Origin: Cherax quadricarinatus
Lineage: Eukaryota > Arthropoda > Malacostraca > Decapoda > Parastacidae
Reading direction: 5' to 3'
DNA length: 64,000 nt
NCBI RefSeq assembly: GCF_038502225.1
Contig: NC_091292.1
Location: 52,432,506 to 52,496,505 of the forward strand
The notes beneath the pieces are model-generated. The model had not been told where the DNA came from. It did no database searches and was given only the letters and a program-made list of their open reading frames with translations. Made by a program: the position numbers and the translations under genes. How positions within the stretch are numbered: the stretch's first letter is position 1; every line of letters begins with the position of its first letter. Positions 1 through 11,565 of this stretch are shown in pieces.

Positions 1-3000
1 CTCGCAGTCACACCTGACTAACAATCAGATCAATGACCATGCCACTCTCGCAGTCACACCTGACTAACAATCAGAGCAATGACCATGCCACTCTCACAGT
101 CACACCTGACTAACAATCAGATCAATGACCATGCCACTCTCACAGTCACACCTGACAAACAATCAGATCAATGACCATGCCACTCTCGCAGTCACACCTG
201 ACTAACAATCAGAGCAATGACCATGCCACTCTCACAGTCACACCTGACTAACAATCAGAGCAATGACCATGCCACTCTCACAGTCACACCTGACTAACAA
301 TCAGATCAATGACCATGCCACTCTCGCAGTCACACCTGACTAACAATCAGATCAATGACCATGCCACTCTCGCAGTCACACCTGTCTAACAATCAGATCA
401 ATGACCATGCCACTCTCGCAGTCACACCTGACTAACAATCGGATCAATGACCATGCCACTCTCGCAGTCACACCTGACTAACAATCAGATCAATGACCAT
501 GTCACTCTCGCAGTCACACCTGACTAACAATCGGATCAATGACCATGCCACTCTCGCAGTCACACCTGACTAACAATCAGATCAATGACCATGCCACTCT
601 CGCAGTCACACCTGTCTAACAATCAGATCAATGACCATGCCACTCTCGCAGTCACACCTGACTAACAATCAGATCAATGACCATGCCACTCTCGCAGTCA
701 CACCTGACTAACAATCAGATCAATGACCATGCCACTCTCGCAGTCACACCTGACTAACAATCAGATCAATGACCATGCCACTCTCGCAGTCACACCTGAC
801 TAACAATCAGATCAATGACCATGCCACTCTCGCAGTCACACCTGACTAACAATCAGATCAATGACCATGCCACTCTCGCAGTCACACCTGACTAACAATC
901 AGATCAATGACCATGCCACTCTCGCAGTCACACCTGTCTAACAATCAGATCAATGACCATGCCACTCTCGCAGTCACACCTGACTAACAATCGGATCAAT
1001 GACCATGCCACTCTCGCAATCACACATGACTAACAATCGGATCAATGACCATGCCACTCTCGCAGTCACACCTGACTAACAATCAGATCAATGACCATGC
1101 CACTCTCGCAGTCACACCTGACTAACAATCGGATCAATGACCATGCCACTCTCGCAGTCACACCTGACTAACAATCAGATCAATGACCATGCCACTCTCG
1201 CAGTCACACCTGACTAACAATCAGATCAATGACCATGCCACTCTCGCAGTCACACCTGACTAACAATCAGATCAATGACCATGCCACTCTCGCAGTCACA
1301 CCTGACTAACAATCAGATCAATGACCATGCCACTCTCGCAGTCACACCTGACTAACAATCGGATCAATGACCATGCCACTCTCGCAGTCACACCTGACTA
1401 ACAATCGGATCAATGACCATGCCACTCTCGCAGTCACACCTGTCTAACAATCAGAGCAATGACCATGCCACTCTCACAGTCACACCTGACTAACAATCAG
1501 ATCAATGACCATGCCACTCTCGCAGTCACACCTGACTAACAATCAGATCAATGACCATGCCACTCTCGCAGTCACACCTGTCTAACAATCAGATCAATGA
1601 CCATGCCACTCTCGCAGTCACACCTGACTAACAATCGGATCAATGACCATGCCACTCTCGCAGTCACACCTGACTAACAATCAGATCAATGACCATGTCA
1701 CTCTCGCAGTCACACCTGACTAACAATCGGATCAATGACCATGCCACTCTCGCAGTCACACCTGACTAACAATCAGATCAATGACCATGCCACTCTCGCA
1801 GTCACACCTGTCTAACAATCAGATCAATGACCATGCCACTCTCGCAGTCACACCTGACTAACAATCAGATCAATGACCATGCCACTCTCGCAGTCACACC
1901 TGACTAACAATCAGATCAATGACCATGCCACTCTCGCAGTCACACCTGACTAACAATCAGATCAATGACCATGCCACTCTCGCAGTCACACCTGACTAAC
2001 AATCAGATCAATGACCATGCCACTCTCGCAGTCACACCTGACTAACAATCAGATCAATGACCATGCCACTCTCGCAGTCACACCTGACTAACAATCAGAT
2101 CAATGACCATGCCACTCTCGCAGTCACACCTGTCTAACAATCAGATCAATGACCATGCCACTCTCGCAGTCACACCTGACTAACAATCGGATCAATGACC
2201 ATGCCACTCTCGCAATCACACATGACTAACAATCGGATCAATGACCATGCCACTCTCGCAGTCACACCTGACTAACAATCAGATCAATGACCATGCCACT
2301 CTCGCAGTCACACCTGACTAACAATCGGATCAATGACCATGCCACTCTCGCAGTCACACCTGACTAACAATCAGATCAATGACCATGCCACTCTCGCAGT
2401 CACACCTGACTAACAATCAGATCAATGACCATGCCACTCTCGCAGTCACACCTGACTAACAATCAGATCAATGACCATGCCACTCTCGCAGTCACACCTG
2501 ACTAACAATCAGATCAATGACCATGCCACTCTCGCAGTCACACCTGACTAACAATCGGATCAATGACCATGCCACTCTCGCAGTCACACCTGACTAACAA
2601 TCAGATCAATGACCATGCCACTCTCGCAGTCACACCTGACTAACAATCAGATCAATGACCATGCCACTCTCGCAGTCACACCTGACTGACAATCAGATCA
2701 ATAACCATGCCACACTCGCAGTCACACCTGACTAACAATCGGATCAATGACCATGCCACTCTCGCAGTCACACCTGACTAACACTCAGATCAATGACCAT
2801 GTCACTCTCGCAGTCACACCTGACTAACAATCGGATCAATGACCATGCCACTCTCGCAGTCACACCTGACTAACAATCAGATCAATGACCATGCCACTCT
2901 CGCAGTCACACCTGACTAACAATCAGATCAATGACCATGCCACTCTCACAGTCACACCTGACTAACAATCAGATCAATGACCATGCCACTCTCGCAGTCA

Positions 3001-3568
3001 CACCTGACTAACAATCAGATCAATGACCATGCCACTCTCGCAGTCACACCTGACTAACAATCAGATCAATAACCATGCCACTCTCGCAGTCACACCTGAC
3101 TAACAATCAGATCAATGACCATGCCACTCTCGCAGTCACACCTGACTAACAATCAGATCAATGACCATGCCACTCTCGCAGTCACACCTGACTAACAATC
3201 AGATCAATGACCATGCCACTCTCGCAGTCACATCTGACTAACAATCAGATCAATGACCATGCCACTCTCGCAGTCACACCTGACTAACAATCAGATCAAT
3301 GACCATGCCACTCTCGCAGTCACACCTGACTAACAATCAGATCAATGACCATGCCACTCTCGCAGTCACACCTGACTAACAATCAGAGCAATGACCATGC
3401 CACTCTCGCAGTCACACCTGACTAACAATCAGATCAATGACCATGCCACTCTTGCAGTCACACCTGGCTAACAATCAGATCAATGACCATGCCACTCTCG
3501 CAGTCACACCTGTCTAGCAATCAGATCAATAACCATGCCACTCTCGCAGTCACACCTGACTAACAATC
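1..3568. repeat. 46-bp tandem satellite array (about 77 copies)
   Basis: Near-perfect head-to-tail array with a 46-bp period, starting before the window and ending at about 3568. Monomers differ at a few recurrent positions: CAGATC/CGGATC/CAGAGC, CTGACT/CTGTCT and CTCGCAG/CTCACAG. Those diagnostic variants recur in the same order 1196 bp (26 monomers) apart between about 250-1445 and 1446-2600, which gives a higher-order level. Stops occur in every frame, so it is not coding. It lies downstream (transcriptionally) of the 3837-4001 aminopeptidase exon and so is probably intronic. Confidence 0.97.
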
Positions 3569-3836
3569 TATTACCAAAGCGACTGTTAAAATTACTACAT
3601 TTACCCTTGATAATATAGTGGAAGGGCTCGGTCAGATGGCCAAAAGCTCCAACGGCTGGTCATCATATGACTAACAACCGCGTCAGGAAACACTTGTCCT
3701 GTTCCTGACAAACATTACCTAACCTAACTCTAATAATTATATTATTACCACTACTAGTATTTAATCACTAGTCTTTCCTTTTGTTTATTTATTTTATAAA
3801 TCAATTTTTCGTTTTTCACTTAAATAAAATGTGAAC
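3569..3836. other. spacer between satellite and exon (probable intron)
   Basis: Unique-looking AT-rich sequence between the satellite and the donor side of the aminopeptidase exon. I see no coding signal here. Confidence 0.5.
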
Positions 3837-4001
3837 CTGGTCTGACACGGCGTAAACCCTGAAGGGCTTCTGGTCCTGGGTGAAGGTTTCCACGTAGTCG
3901 AAGTCGCAGACGATGAAACAGACGAGGTAAGTGACCATGTTTACCGACCTCTGGAACACCACCTCCGTCAGTCCTGTGCTCGGAGCGTCCACTACCTCGC
4001 G
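3837..4001 (-). CDS. aminopeptidase N-like (M1 zinc metallopeptidase) internal exon, 165 bp
   Basis: The 55 codons read in one frame from REVVDAPSTG to RVYAVSDQ and include FQRSVNMVTYLVCFIVCDFD. This matches the M1 aminopeptidase segment that follows the SNMP motif and precedes the GAMEN substrate-binding motif: an aromatic-rich FQ.S..M.TYLV.F.VCDF block followed by RVYA. On the minus strand the exon is bounded by an acceptor (tatgtgtccag at 4012-4002) and a donor (CAG|gttcac, cut after 3837; a weak donor). Both ends are phase 0, so it joins directly to the exon at 10685-10829 to give NMPVQ-REVVD without a frame break. Known family role: zinc exopeptidases, usually type II membrane ectoenzymes, that remove N-terminal residues. 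The catalytic HExxH and GAMEN motifs lie in later exons outside the window. Start and end codons are absent because the exon is internal. Splice sites are inferred from sequence only. Confidence 0.85.
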
Positions 4002-4714
4002 CTGGACACATAACACGTGAAATTTGGAATGAGATATTAGACAGGAAGGTGAACTAATAAATGACTAAGGAAAATTATCACTCTTCCTACCCTGGGGGCG
4101 TTCCGGGGTGTCAACGCTCCCTCGGGGGGTCCATCACCAGTAAATATAATGCAATTATTGCAAGAAATTAGATGTTAATAAAATTAAATATATGAAATAC
4201 TATAAATCAACTAAAAAATGTGTAGCAATTAAAAGAATATTTTGGATGCAGCTCTTCAAAATATTTGCATAAAGTTCGTGACAATTATTTTACTGCACAT
4301 TATATGGATCGTTTATATTTGGTTCTACCTGAAGTCACTCCTTATAAGTTAACAGCTGTTATCTCATATCAGCTGTTTGCAAAGCCTAATACTATCCAAG
4401 GCAGTTCCCCTTTATCAATGATGCGACTCACAACAGCCTACTAACAGGTAGCAATCTAGTATTTACTACAAATAAACTAATGAACCAATGAATCAAATAA
4501 AACATTCAAGTTATTCGTCTCATCCAACCCGGGAACTGATCCCCGGAACGATAGCCACAGTAGCCCCATCATTCTGGTCATTAAAAAAAAGACATTTTGA
4601 AAAAATTACAATTTAAATGGTGATGTTACCTACTCTCCTGGGTTCAATCTTGTTTCAAAAATGGCTTCAAAATTTACATTAGATGAACTTTGTGGCATCA
4701 CGAATATTTTAAGT

Positions 4715-4780
4715 CAGGGGTCCTCAACCTGCGGCCCGAGGGCCGCATGTGGCCCTTCTATGAAACTGATGCGGCCCTCA
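4715..4780. mobile_element. possible hAT-type transposon terminal sequence
   Basis: A short GC-rich block in AT-rich DNA begins CAGGGGTCCTCAACCTGCGG and contains the self-complementary core gagggccgcatgtggcccttc. CAGGGGT...CAACC starts are typical of hAT-family terminal inverted repeats. No matching far end or target-site duplication was located, so this is tentative. Confidence 0.35.
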
Positions 4781-4949
4781 TATGAAATTATGAATTCACT
4801 TTTATTTATGTTCCATATTGCACACTGTCAACAGTTATAAAATGTTTAATGTCATTTTACACCAAATCTTTATAGTTGCCTCTAACAACCACCTGTCACT
4901 TCCGGTCAATGCTGGTTTATCTGCTACGTCGAGGTGATGTCTACATTGA

Positions 4950-5115
4950 TTGGTGGTGGGGGATGTGGTGGTGGTGGTGGTGGTGGTGGTAGTAGTACTT
5001 GCGGTGGGGGTGGTGGGGGGAGGTAGTGGTTATAGTGATAGTGGGGGTGGTCGTAGTAGTGATAGTGGTAGTTGGGGTCGTGGTAGTGGCGGTAGTGGTA
5101 GTGAAGGTGGTGGTA
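4950..5115. repeat. GTG/GGT-rich imperfect trinucleotide tract
   Basis: Long run of ggt/gtg triplets with interruptions, about 165 bp, strongly purine/GT-biased on the plus strand. The Val/Gly-rich and Thr/His-rich open frames across it are composition artefacts. Confidence 0.85.
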
Positions 5116-5310
5116 TATTCGTCAGGAGACGAGACAGTGTCCACTGACGTGTTTTAATCACCTGCTTCCTTCACTGATCAATCATCCACTGGCGTAACTA
5201 ACCTCGGGTTTTTCACCAAACTTAAAATTAAAATGTCACCACAAATTCCTTTCTGGAGCTTCTAAACATTTTTCTTTATATTTCAAATTTAGTTGTACGG
5301 ACTCCTTCAT

Positions 5311-5380
5311 AGGAGGCCTGGTCTCAGACCGGGCCGCGGGGGCGTTGACCCCCGGAACTCTCTCCAGGTAAACTCCAGGT
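5311..5380 (+). mobile_element. 3' end fragment of a LINE (family also at 33745-34140 and 62528-62722)
   Basis: The 70-bp block with gaccgggccgcgggggcg and cccccggaactctc, ending aaactccaggtaa, is nearly identical to 62651-62720 and to the reverse complement of 33752-33825. In the longer copies it directly follows a LINE C-terminal coding segment, so it is the 3' end of that element. Confidence 0.6.
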
Positions 5381-5530
5381 AATAGCGGACGTTTCGCCCA
5401 AGCAGCTGGCTTTATCACGTCACAAACAGAAAAACTTGATAAGAGGTGAATATATAAGCAGTCATTAGCGGTGAGGTTAAGAGAAAGTTTGATGTGCGTC
5501 AGGTTACTCTGATTCCCCAACATCGCATTA
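5381..5530 (-). repeat. degenerate copy of the hammerhead-like repeat family
   Basis: On the minus strand 5421-5385 reads GTGATAAAGCC, a short stem-loop, GGGCGAAACGTC, the same order of motifs as the family at 27980-33414. A TATA-like stretch lies about 30 bp upstream, as in the insertion at 43823-43941. The conserved core is mutated (CTGANGA became GTGATAA) and stem I does not pair, so this is a relic. Confidence 0.4.
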
Positions 5531-5905
5531 ATTTTCTGGTAAGAGGTTCAGGTACAGTGTAGCAACTGTTGAGGTTAAAGATGTTGATGCGTGCAAATTA
5601 AAAGCATTTTCTTTATCAAATGGCTTTTAGAAATTAATGGGTATTGTGCAAGCATTCTGGTTACATTCTGGGGTTCCCAGAGGAATCTGTGGACGTCTCA
5701 CATTAGTAGATTTTGTCATAGTTGTTAAATGTGTAAACTCTTGCAGTAGTTTAGTGGCGGACGCCAAGTACTTTACAATTTATTTGGTATTCAGCACAAA
5801 GCCTCTTCTTGTATTTCCTCTGTAGGATTCAATCTGGCAATTATGGCAGTGAGGGGACTTGAGCTAGAGTTCGTCACGGCCACGCTGGCGGGAGATTCGT
5901 CTATA
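5531..5905. other. intronic sequence without recognised feature
   Basis: I see no coding signal, tandem structure or known element here. Short open frames have no recognisable similarity. Confidence 0.4.
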
Positions 5906-6075
5906 AAAGTTCATTTGTGGTCACAGTGGTGCCTACAAATGTGTATAAATATACCTAGTTGGATGAATCTTATTGTAGCCAGCTGTCCCAGTGGCTAACC
6001 TGTCGGTCTGGAGTTTTATGACTCTATAGCAGTGTTGGTTGTCGGAATCCCCAGCCTGCATTGTAATTGGCTTTC
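5906..6075 (+). mobile_element. diverged tRNA-derived SINE
   Basis: The stretch ataTACCTAGTTGGATGAAT followed by a tRNA-like part (cagtggctaacctgtcgg, tggagttttatgactcta) matches both arms of the inverted SINE pair at 22737-23056, with many substitutions and a decayed B box. Orientation is taken from the tRNA-like part. Confidence 0.65.
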
Positions 6076-6409
6076 AGGTCAACCAGTTGGTTGAGAGGCT
6101 TCTTCCATTCGAATTAATGTAATATTTACAAGTCTGCACTGGAGTTAGCCTCTACCTAGCTGGTTCAGTACACATCTTGATGTCTCTTGCATGAGTTACA
6201 TTCATATAACAGTGACTGAACTGAATTTGCTCTCCCATTTATTGCCATTCTCATTTCTATGGTATCCGCCTATTTTGTAGCTCTGTTACGCTCTGCACAC
6301 ACTGTAGGTACTGCTGGTGGGAATTTACGAGCACTCAAAAGCTATCCTTGGTGTTTGATTTAAGGCCGGGTACTACAAGACTCTCATTTGTCGAGTAAGT
6401 ATGCAATAT

Positions 6410-7560
6410 CATGGTGTCAAAATATAAGCAACTTTTCCATCAATATCTTCAACCTTTAGGCCCCAACGAATTAGTTTCGACCTGATGCTTTGCCAGATCA
6501 CATTAATAGTGAACCTACCCTCATTTTTGGAGACTTTAATGCCAGACATAAGAATATTGGTGGATCTATAGCAAATGAGCAAGATAATGGTCGAATCGTG
6601 AGCACTAGTGATCACACATATATGGCGGCATACTAGATCTGTTCCTTGGATTTTATATATTATATAGAATGCATGACTGTCATAGTTGATTATCAGAATC
6701 CTATCTGAACGTTTCCCATTTCTCACAGCTGTCAATCTTGATCGTATTTCCAACATTCGAGGAGCTAAGTAAAGAAGAAAAAAAGTCTCATTCTTAACCC
6801 AGAACTCAGAGATAACGTCATTAACTACTTGGATCAATAGTTTATAACTTGTACAAGCTGTATCACCGGAGACAACAAGAACATTTCACTCTACCATTAA
6901 AGATGTGTTCACTTAGTATCACATACCTGCAAGCCCTTCTTAGTATCACATACCTGCAAGCCCTTCTTAGTATCACATACCTGCAAGCCCTTCTTAGTAT
7001 CACATACCTGCAAGCCCTTCTTAGTATCACATACCTGCAAGCCCTTCTTAGTATCACATACCTGCAAGCCCTTCTTAGTATCACATACCTGCAAGCCCTT
7101 CTTAAGAAGTTCAACACTAGTAATCCCTCCCTTAAATCACTTGCAAAATCAACTGCTCAAGAGGAAATTTCTCGCTTAATTATTAGTAATGATTTATCAC
7201 AGGTTATAAGCAGTGATGGATCTAAGCAGGAGTCTACTGGCAGGGCTGCAGCTGCCGCCTTCTTAGTTAAGAATAATAGAAACTTTGTTGATTTAGTCAT
7301 AAAAATTGACAAATGGGCGTCTACACTGTAAACTGAATTGTTTGCCATCCTAAAGACTAAAATTATTACTGATTTTATGTTATCACTGAAAGCTCTTGAC
7401 TCAACGCTCATTGGAGAATCCAGATATAGATACTTAAAAATCCGGGAAAAGGGAATTAATGAACAATTGTTGTGGATTCCATCACTCACTGGATTACTCT
7501 TTATGATAAAGATGATACATTAGCCAAAATTAGTACACTAAAGGATAATGTATAATATAA
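6410..7560 (+). mobile_element. dead LINE: endonuclease remnant, tandem-repeat expansion, RNase H domain
   Basis: Three coding remnants on the plus strand come from a non-LTR retrotransposon. Near 6520-6640 an endonuclease piece reads FGDFNARHKNIGGSIANEQ, with the GDFN motif of APE-type endonucleases. At 6849-7100 an open frame carries seven in-frame copies of a 27-bp unit. From about 7200 to 7540 there is an RNase H domain: SSDGSKQESTGRAAAAAF (usually DGS..), then TELFAIL (the Glu helix), SLKALDSTL, and LLWIPS..G...KDDT.AKI (the usual WIPSH.G...D.LA). Stops and frameshifts break it at 7329 and 7523. The reverse transcriptase between endonuclease and RNase H is missing, so the copy is internally deleted. 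An RNase H domain in a LINE points to the I/R1-like groups; the exact clade was not determined. Confidence 0.7.
6911..7101 (+). repeat. 27-bp tandem repeat (7 copies), in frame with the LINE
   Basis: Unit cttagtatcacatacctgca followed by agccctt, 27 bp, seven nearly identical copies. Because 27 is divisible by 3 the frame stays open and encodes a nine-residue LSITYLQAL repeat. Confidence 0.95.
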
Positions 7561-7718
7561 TTTGGTATGTGTCTAGAATTAGTATAATATTGGGAGAGAA
7601 GTAAATAATGAAACTGATTGTTATAGGAATGCAGTTAGAAGCCTGAGTAGATCTATAACCCACTATGATAACATGAACGTAGATAAGTATGTTTATGGAG
7701 CAACTTGCAATGTGAACA

Positions 7719-10093
7719 CTGACTGATGTTGTAGTGGCCAGGCTTAGACTAGTTTACAAGTACTGACTGATGTTGTAGTGGTCAGGCTTAGACTTGTTTA
7801 CAAGTACTGACTGATGTTGTAGTGGCCAGGCTTAGACTTGTTTACAAGTACTGACTGATGTTGTAGTGGCCAGGCTTAGGCTTGGTTACAAGTACTGACT
7901 GATGTTGTAGTGGCCAGGCTTAGACTTGTTTACAAGTACTGACTGATGTTGTAGTGGCCAGGCTTAGACTTGTTTACAAGTACTGACTGATGTTGTAGTG
8001 GCCAGGCTTAGACTTGTTTACAAGTACTGACTGATGTTGTAGTGGCCAGGCTTAGGCTTGGTTACAAGTACTGACTGATGTTGTAGTGGCCAGGCTTAGA
8101 CTTGTTTACAAGTACTGACTGATGTTGTAGTGGCCAGGCTTAGACTTGTTTACAAGTACTGACTGATGTTGTAGTGGCCAGGCTTAGACTTGTTTACAAG
8201 TACTGACTGATGTTGTAGTGGCCAGGCTTAGACTTGTTTACAAGTACTGACTGATGTTGTAGTGGCCAGGCTTAGGCTTGGTTACAAGTACTGACTGATG
8301 TTGTAGTGGCCAGGCTTAGACTTGTTTACAAGTACTGACTGATGTTGTAGTGGCCAGGCTTAGGCTTGGTTACAAGTACTGACTGATGTTGTAGTGGCCA
8401 GGCTTAGACTTGTTTACAAGTACTGACTGATGTTGTAGTGGCCAGGCTTAGGCTTGGTTACAAGTACTGACTGATGTTGTAGTGGCCAGGCTTAGGCTTG
8501 GTTACAAGTACTGACTGATGTTGTAGTGGCCAGGCTTAGACTTGTTTACAAGTACTGACTGATGTTGTAGTGGCCAGGCTTAGACTTGTTTACAAGTACT
8601 GACTGATGTTGTAGTGGCCAGGCTTAGACTTGTTTACAAGTACTGACTGATGTTGTAGTGGCCAGGCTTAGACTTGTTTACAAGTACTGACTGATGTTGT
8701 AGTGGCCAGGCTTAGGCTTGGTTACAAGTACTGACTGATGTTGTAGTGGCCAGGCTTAGACTTGTTTACAAGTACTGACTGATGTTGTAGTGGCCAGGCT
8801 TAGACTTGTTTACAAGTACTGACTGATGTTGTAGTGGCCAGGCTTAGACTTGTTTACAAGTACTGACTGATGTTGTAGTGGCCAGGCTTAGACTTGTTTA
8901 CAAGTACTGACTGATGTTGTAGTGGCCAGGCTTAGGCTTGGTTACAAGTACTGACTGATGTTGTAGTGGCCAGGCTTAGGCTTGGTTACAAGTACTGACT
9001 GATGTTGTAGTGGCCAGGCTTAGGCTTGGTTACAAGTACTGACTGATGTTGTAGTGGCCAGGCTTAGGCTTGGTTACAAGTACTGACTGATGTTGTAGTG
9101 GCCAGGCTTAGGCTTGGTTACAAGTACTGACTGATGTTGTAGTGGCCAGGCTTAGGCTTGTTTACAAGTACTGACTGATGTTGTAGTGGCCAGGCTTAGG
9201 CTTGTTTACAAGTACTGACTGATGTTGTAGTGGCCAGGCTTAGGCTTGGTTACAAGTACTGACTGATGTTGTAGTGGCCAGGCTTAGGCTTGGTTACAAG
9301 TACTGACTGATGTTGTAGTGGCCAGGCTTAGGCTTGGTTACAAGTACTGACTGATGTTGTAGTGGCCAGGCTTAGGCTTGGTTACAAGTACTGACTGATG
9401 TTGTAGTGGCCAGGCTTAGGCTTGGTTACAAGTACTGACTGATGTTGTAGTGGCCAGGCTTAGGCTTGGTTACAAGTACTGACTGATGTTGTAGTGGCCA
9501 GGCTTAGGCTTGGTTACAAGTACTGACTGATGTTGTAGTGGCCAGGCTTAGACTTGTTTACAAGTACTGACTGATGTTGTAGTGGCCAGGCTTAGGCTTG
9601 GTTACAAGTACTGACTGATGTTGTAGTGGCCAGGCTTAGGCTTGGTTACAAGTACTGACTGATGTTGTAGTGGCCAGGCTTAGACTTGTTTACAAGTACT
9701 GACTGATGTTGTAGTGGCCAGGCTTAGGCTTGGTTACAAGTACTGACTGATGTTGTAGTGGCCAGGCTTAGGCTTGGTTACAAGTACTGACTGATGTTGT
9801 AGTGGCCAGGCTTAGACTTGTTTACAAGTACTGACTGATGTTGTAGTGGCCAGGCTTAGGCTTGGTTACAAGTACTGACTGATGTTGTAGTGGCCAGGCT
9901 TAGGCTTGGTTACAAGTACTGACTGATGTTGTAGTGGCCAGGCTTAGGCTTGGTTACAAGTACTGACTGATGTTGTAGTGGCCAGGCTTAGGCTTGGTTA
10001 CAAGTACTGACTGATGTTGTAGTGGCCAGGCTTAGGCTTGGTTACAAGTACTGACTGATGTTGTAGTGGCCAGGCTTAGGCTTGGTTACAAGT
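7719..10093. repeat. 44-bp minisatellite (about 54 copies)
   Basis: Period 44 bp, unit beginning actgactgatgttgtagtgg. Two monomer classes differ by linked changes (agacttgttt versus aggcttggtt). The classes are interspersed in the left half, and almost all monomers after about 8930 are the second type. It lies wholly inside the aminopeptidase intron. Confidence 0.97.
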
Positions 10094-10122
10094 ATTCCTG
10101 GCAGTTTGGGAGACACACAAAT

Positions 10123-10330
10123 AACATGATCATTTTCCCACTACAATCTACCTTGTCCATAATTACTATCGCATTTTCTTTGTCTGTTTGGTAAGGTGAA
10201 GTCCAGGATCTTTCCTTAATTCATGGTATAACTTAACGAATCTTTGAGAACAATTGTGTTGTAGAAACAGCAAAGCAAATGCGATAGTAATTATAGACAA
10301 GGTAGGTTAAAGTGGAAAAATGAACATGTT
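10123..10330. mobile_element. inverted-repeat (MITE-like or foldback) element
   Basis: Two arms of about 54 bp, 10123-10176 and 10277-10330, are reverse complements with roughly six mismatches (aacatgatcattttccc... against ...aaaaatgaacatgtt). They flank a 100-bp centre. It immediately abuts the 44-bp array. No clear target-site duplication was found. Confidence 0.6.
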
Positions 10331-10684
10331 ATTAAAAGATAGGGGTACTAACATGCCTTTTAAGGGATTTTGTAAAACTGCAGTTACCTATCTTTACCAT
10401 TGTGTCAATATCTGATACTTTTACCTGTCTTTGCCTGGGAATTGAATCCTCTACCACTGAGTGTCCCTTTTTGTCTAATACTTGTTGCTTCTATATTATG
10501 TTTCAGGCGAATATTTCGTCACCAGCTTAAATTTTTGAAGTGCGTTCCATGGTGGTGCTACACTTTGTTGAACGATATGCCACCTAAGATATCATGCTAC
10601 CATACTGTAACTTCAACCTTGATATATAATTCTCGGCTCTCCCCCAACATTCAAAAAAAATGAAACAAGTGGCGTGTAGATTAC

Positions 10685-10829
10685 CTGGACAGGCATGTTG
10701 GAGAGTGCTATGTAGCCTTGGGAAGGTCTGACGAGAGTGATGCTGAAGGTGCTCTTAAAGGAAGGCTCGTCAAAACAAGGAAAAGCTTTCCTGGCGTCGG
10801 TAGGCTGGAATTTACTAGTAGCTATTGAC
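10685..10829 (-). CDS. aminopeptidase N-like (M1 zinc metallopeptidase) internal exon, 145 bp
   Basis: One base plus 48 codons, from [20 protein letters not shown] through [16 protein letters not shown] to [11 protein letters not shown]. The block [14 protein letters not shown] followed by [17 protein letters not shown] is a hallmark of the N-terminal domain of M1 aminopeptidases (aminopeptidase N, ERAP, IRAP type). On the minus strand an acceptor (ctttttttcag ending at 10830) precedes it and a good donor (CAG|gtaa, cut after 10685) follows. The acceptor phase leaves a single base to complete a codon from the previous exon; the donor is phase 0 and fits the exon at 3837-4001. No further exon of the gene was recognisable between 10830 and the right end of the window, so the 5' part is either beyond it or in exons too short to see. 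Confidence 0.9.
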
Positions 10830-11565
10830 CTGAAAAAAAGGAATAATAACCTTATTAACGTGTAACCCATAATTTAATTTAATTAAAATTTGTGTCATAC
10901 GTCTTGCTACACATGTTAAGTTTTTTTTTATTTTACAAATTAAGATCATAATTTACGAGTTCTCCAACCAGGGACCCATCACATGGGTGCCAAGATGATC
11001 GTCAAGTGCTTTTGGTCTAAGGAACAAGAGGCATTTCTTCCTTACCTGTGTCAAACTTATATACCTATTCTTTTCCAGGTGCTGTCTTACCTGAATGGGT
11101 TTAATGCTTCCCCATGATTATAGTAATTACAATGATGTGACCTGGAAGCTCGGAAAATCTTCTTAAGAAACTTGAGTAAACAAAGCTATGCAAAATTCAC
11201 TTGTTTAAAATGGTTCCAGATTACACTGTTTCTTGCAGCATCGAATAAACGAGTTCCATTTCTTTTAAACAAAATGAAAGTCCTTAGAATATGTAGAGAT
11301 AACATCTTTTATAGTTTAATCTATGAAAAAATCTAACTTACAGTTAAGAAAACGTTTTCTAGAACTAAATCCCAACAAGAATGCTTCCGTAAAAGTTTGC
11401 AAGAAATGCCATTCTAATGGTTCTCGTCTTCATCAAAACCTTAAATGAATAATAGGACTCAAGTGCATTCGCTTAAGACATTTACTGGATACGTCTCGGT
11501 CCTGGGACCTTGATCACTCCATGTGATACAAGAGAATGAGAGAGCACAGTATATCCAGTATAGGT
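10830..11565. other. AT-rich sequence, probable upstream intron
   Basis: I found no coding or repeat signal that I can support. It is presumably the intron before the 10685-10829 exon. Confidence 0.4.

Larger units (their letters stand above)
4002..10684 (-). other. 6.7-kb intron of the aminopeptidase gene
   Basis: Interval between two phase-compatible aminopeptidase exons. It contains a LINE with an RNase H domain, a 27-bp tandem repeat, a 44-bp minisatellite, an inverted-repeat element, a GTG-rich tract and degenerate SINE and LINE pieces, listed separately. From 4002 to 4714 there is no recognisable feature beyond AT-rich DNA. Confidence 0.75.

Noticed and set aside
1..3568. CRISPR array
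   Set aside because: The repeat is continuous with no unique spacers. The context is eukaryotic.
4941..5147. Val/Gly-rich and Thr/His-rich frames
   Set aside because: Translation of the GTG/GGT tract.
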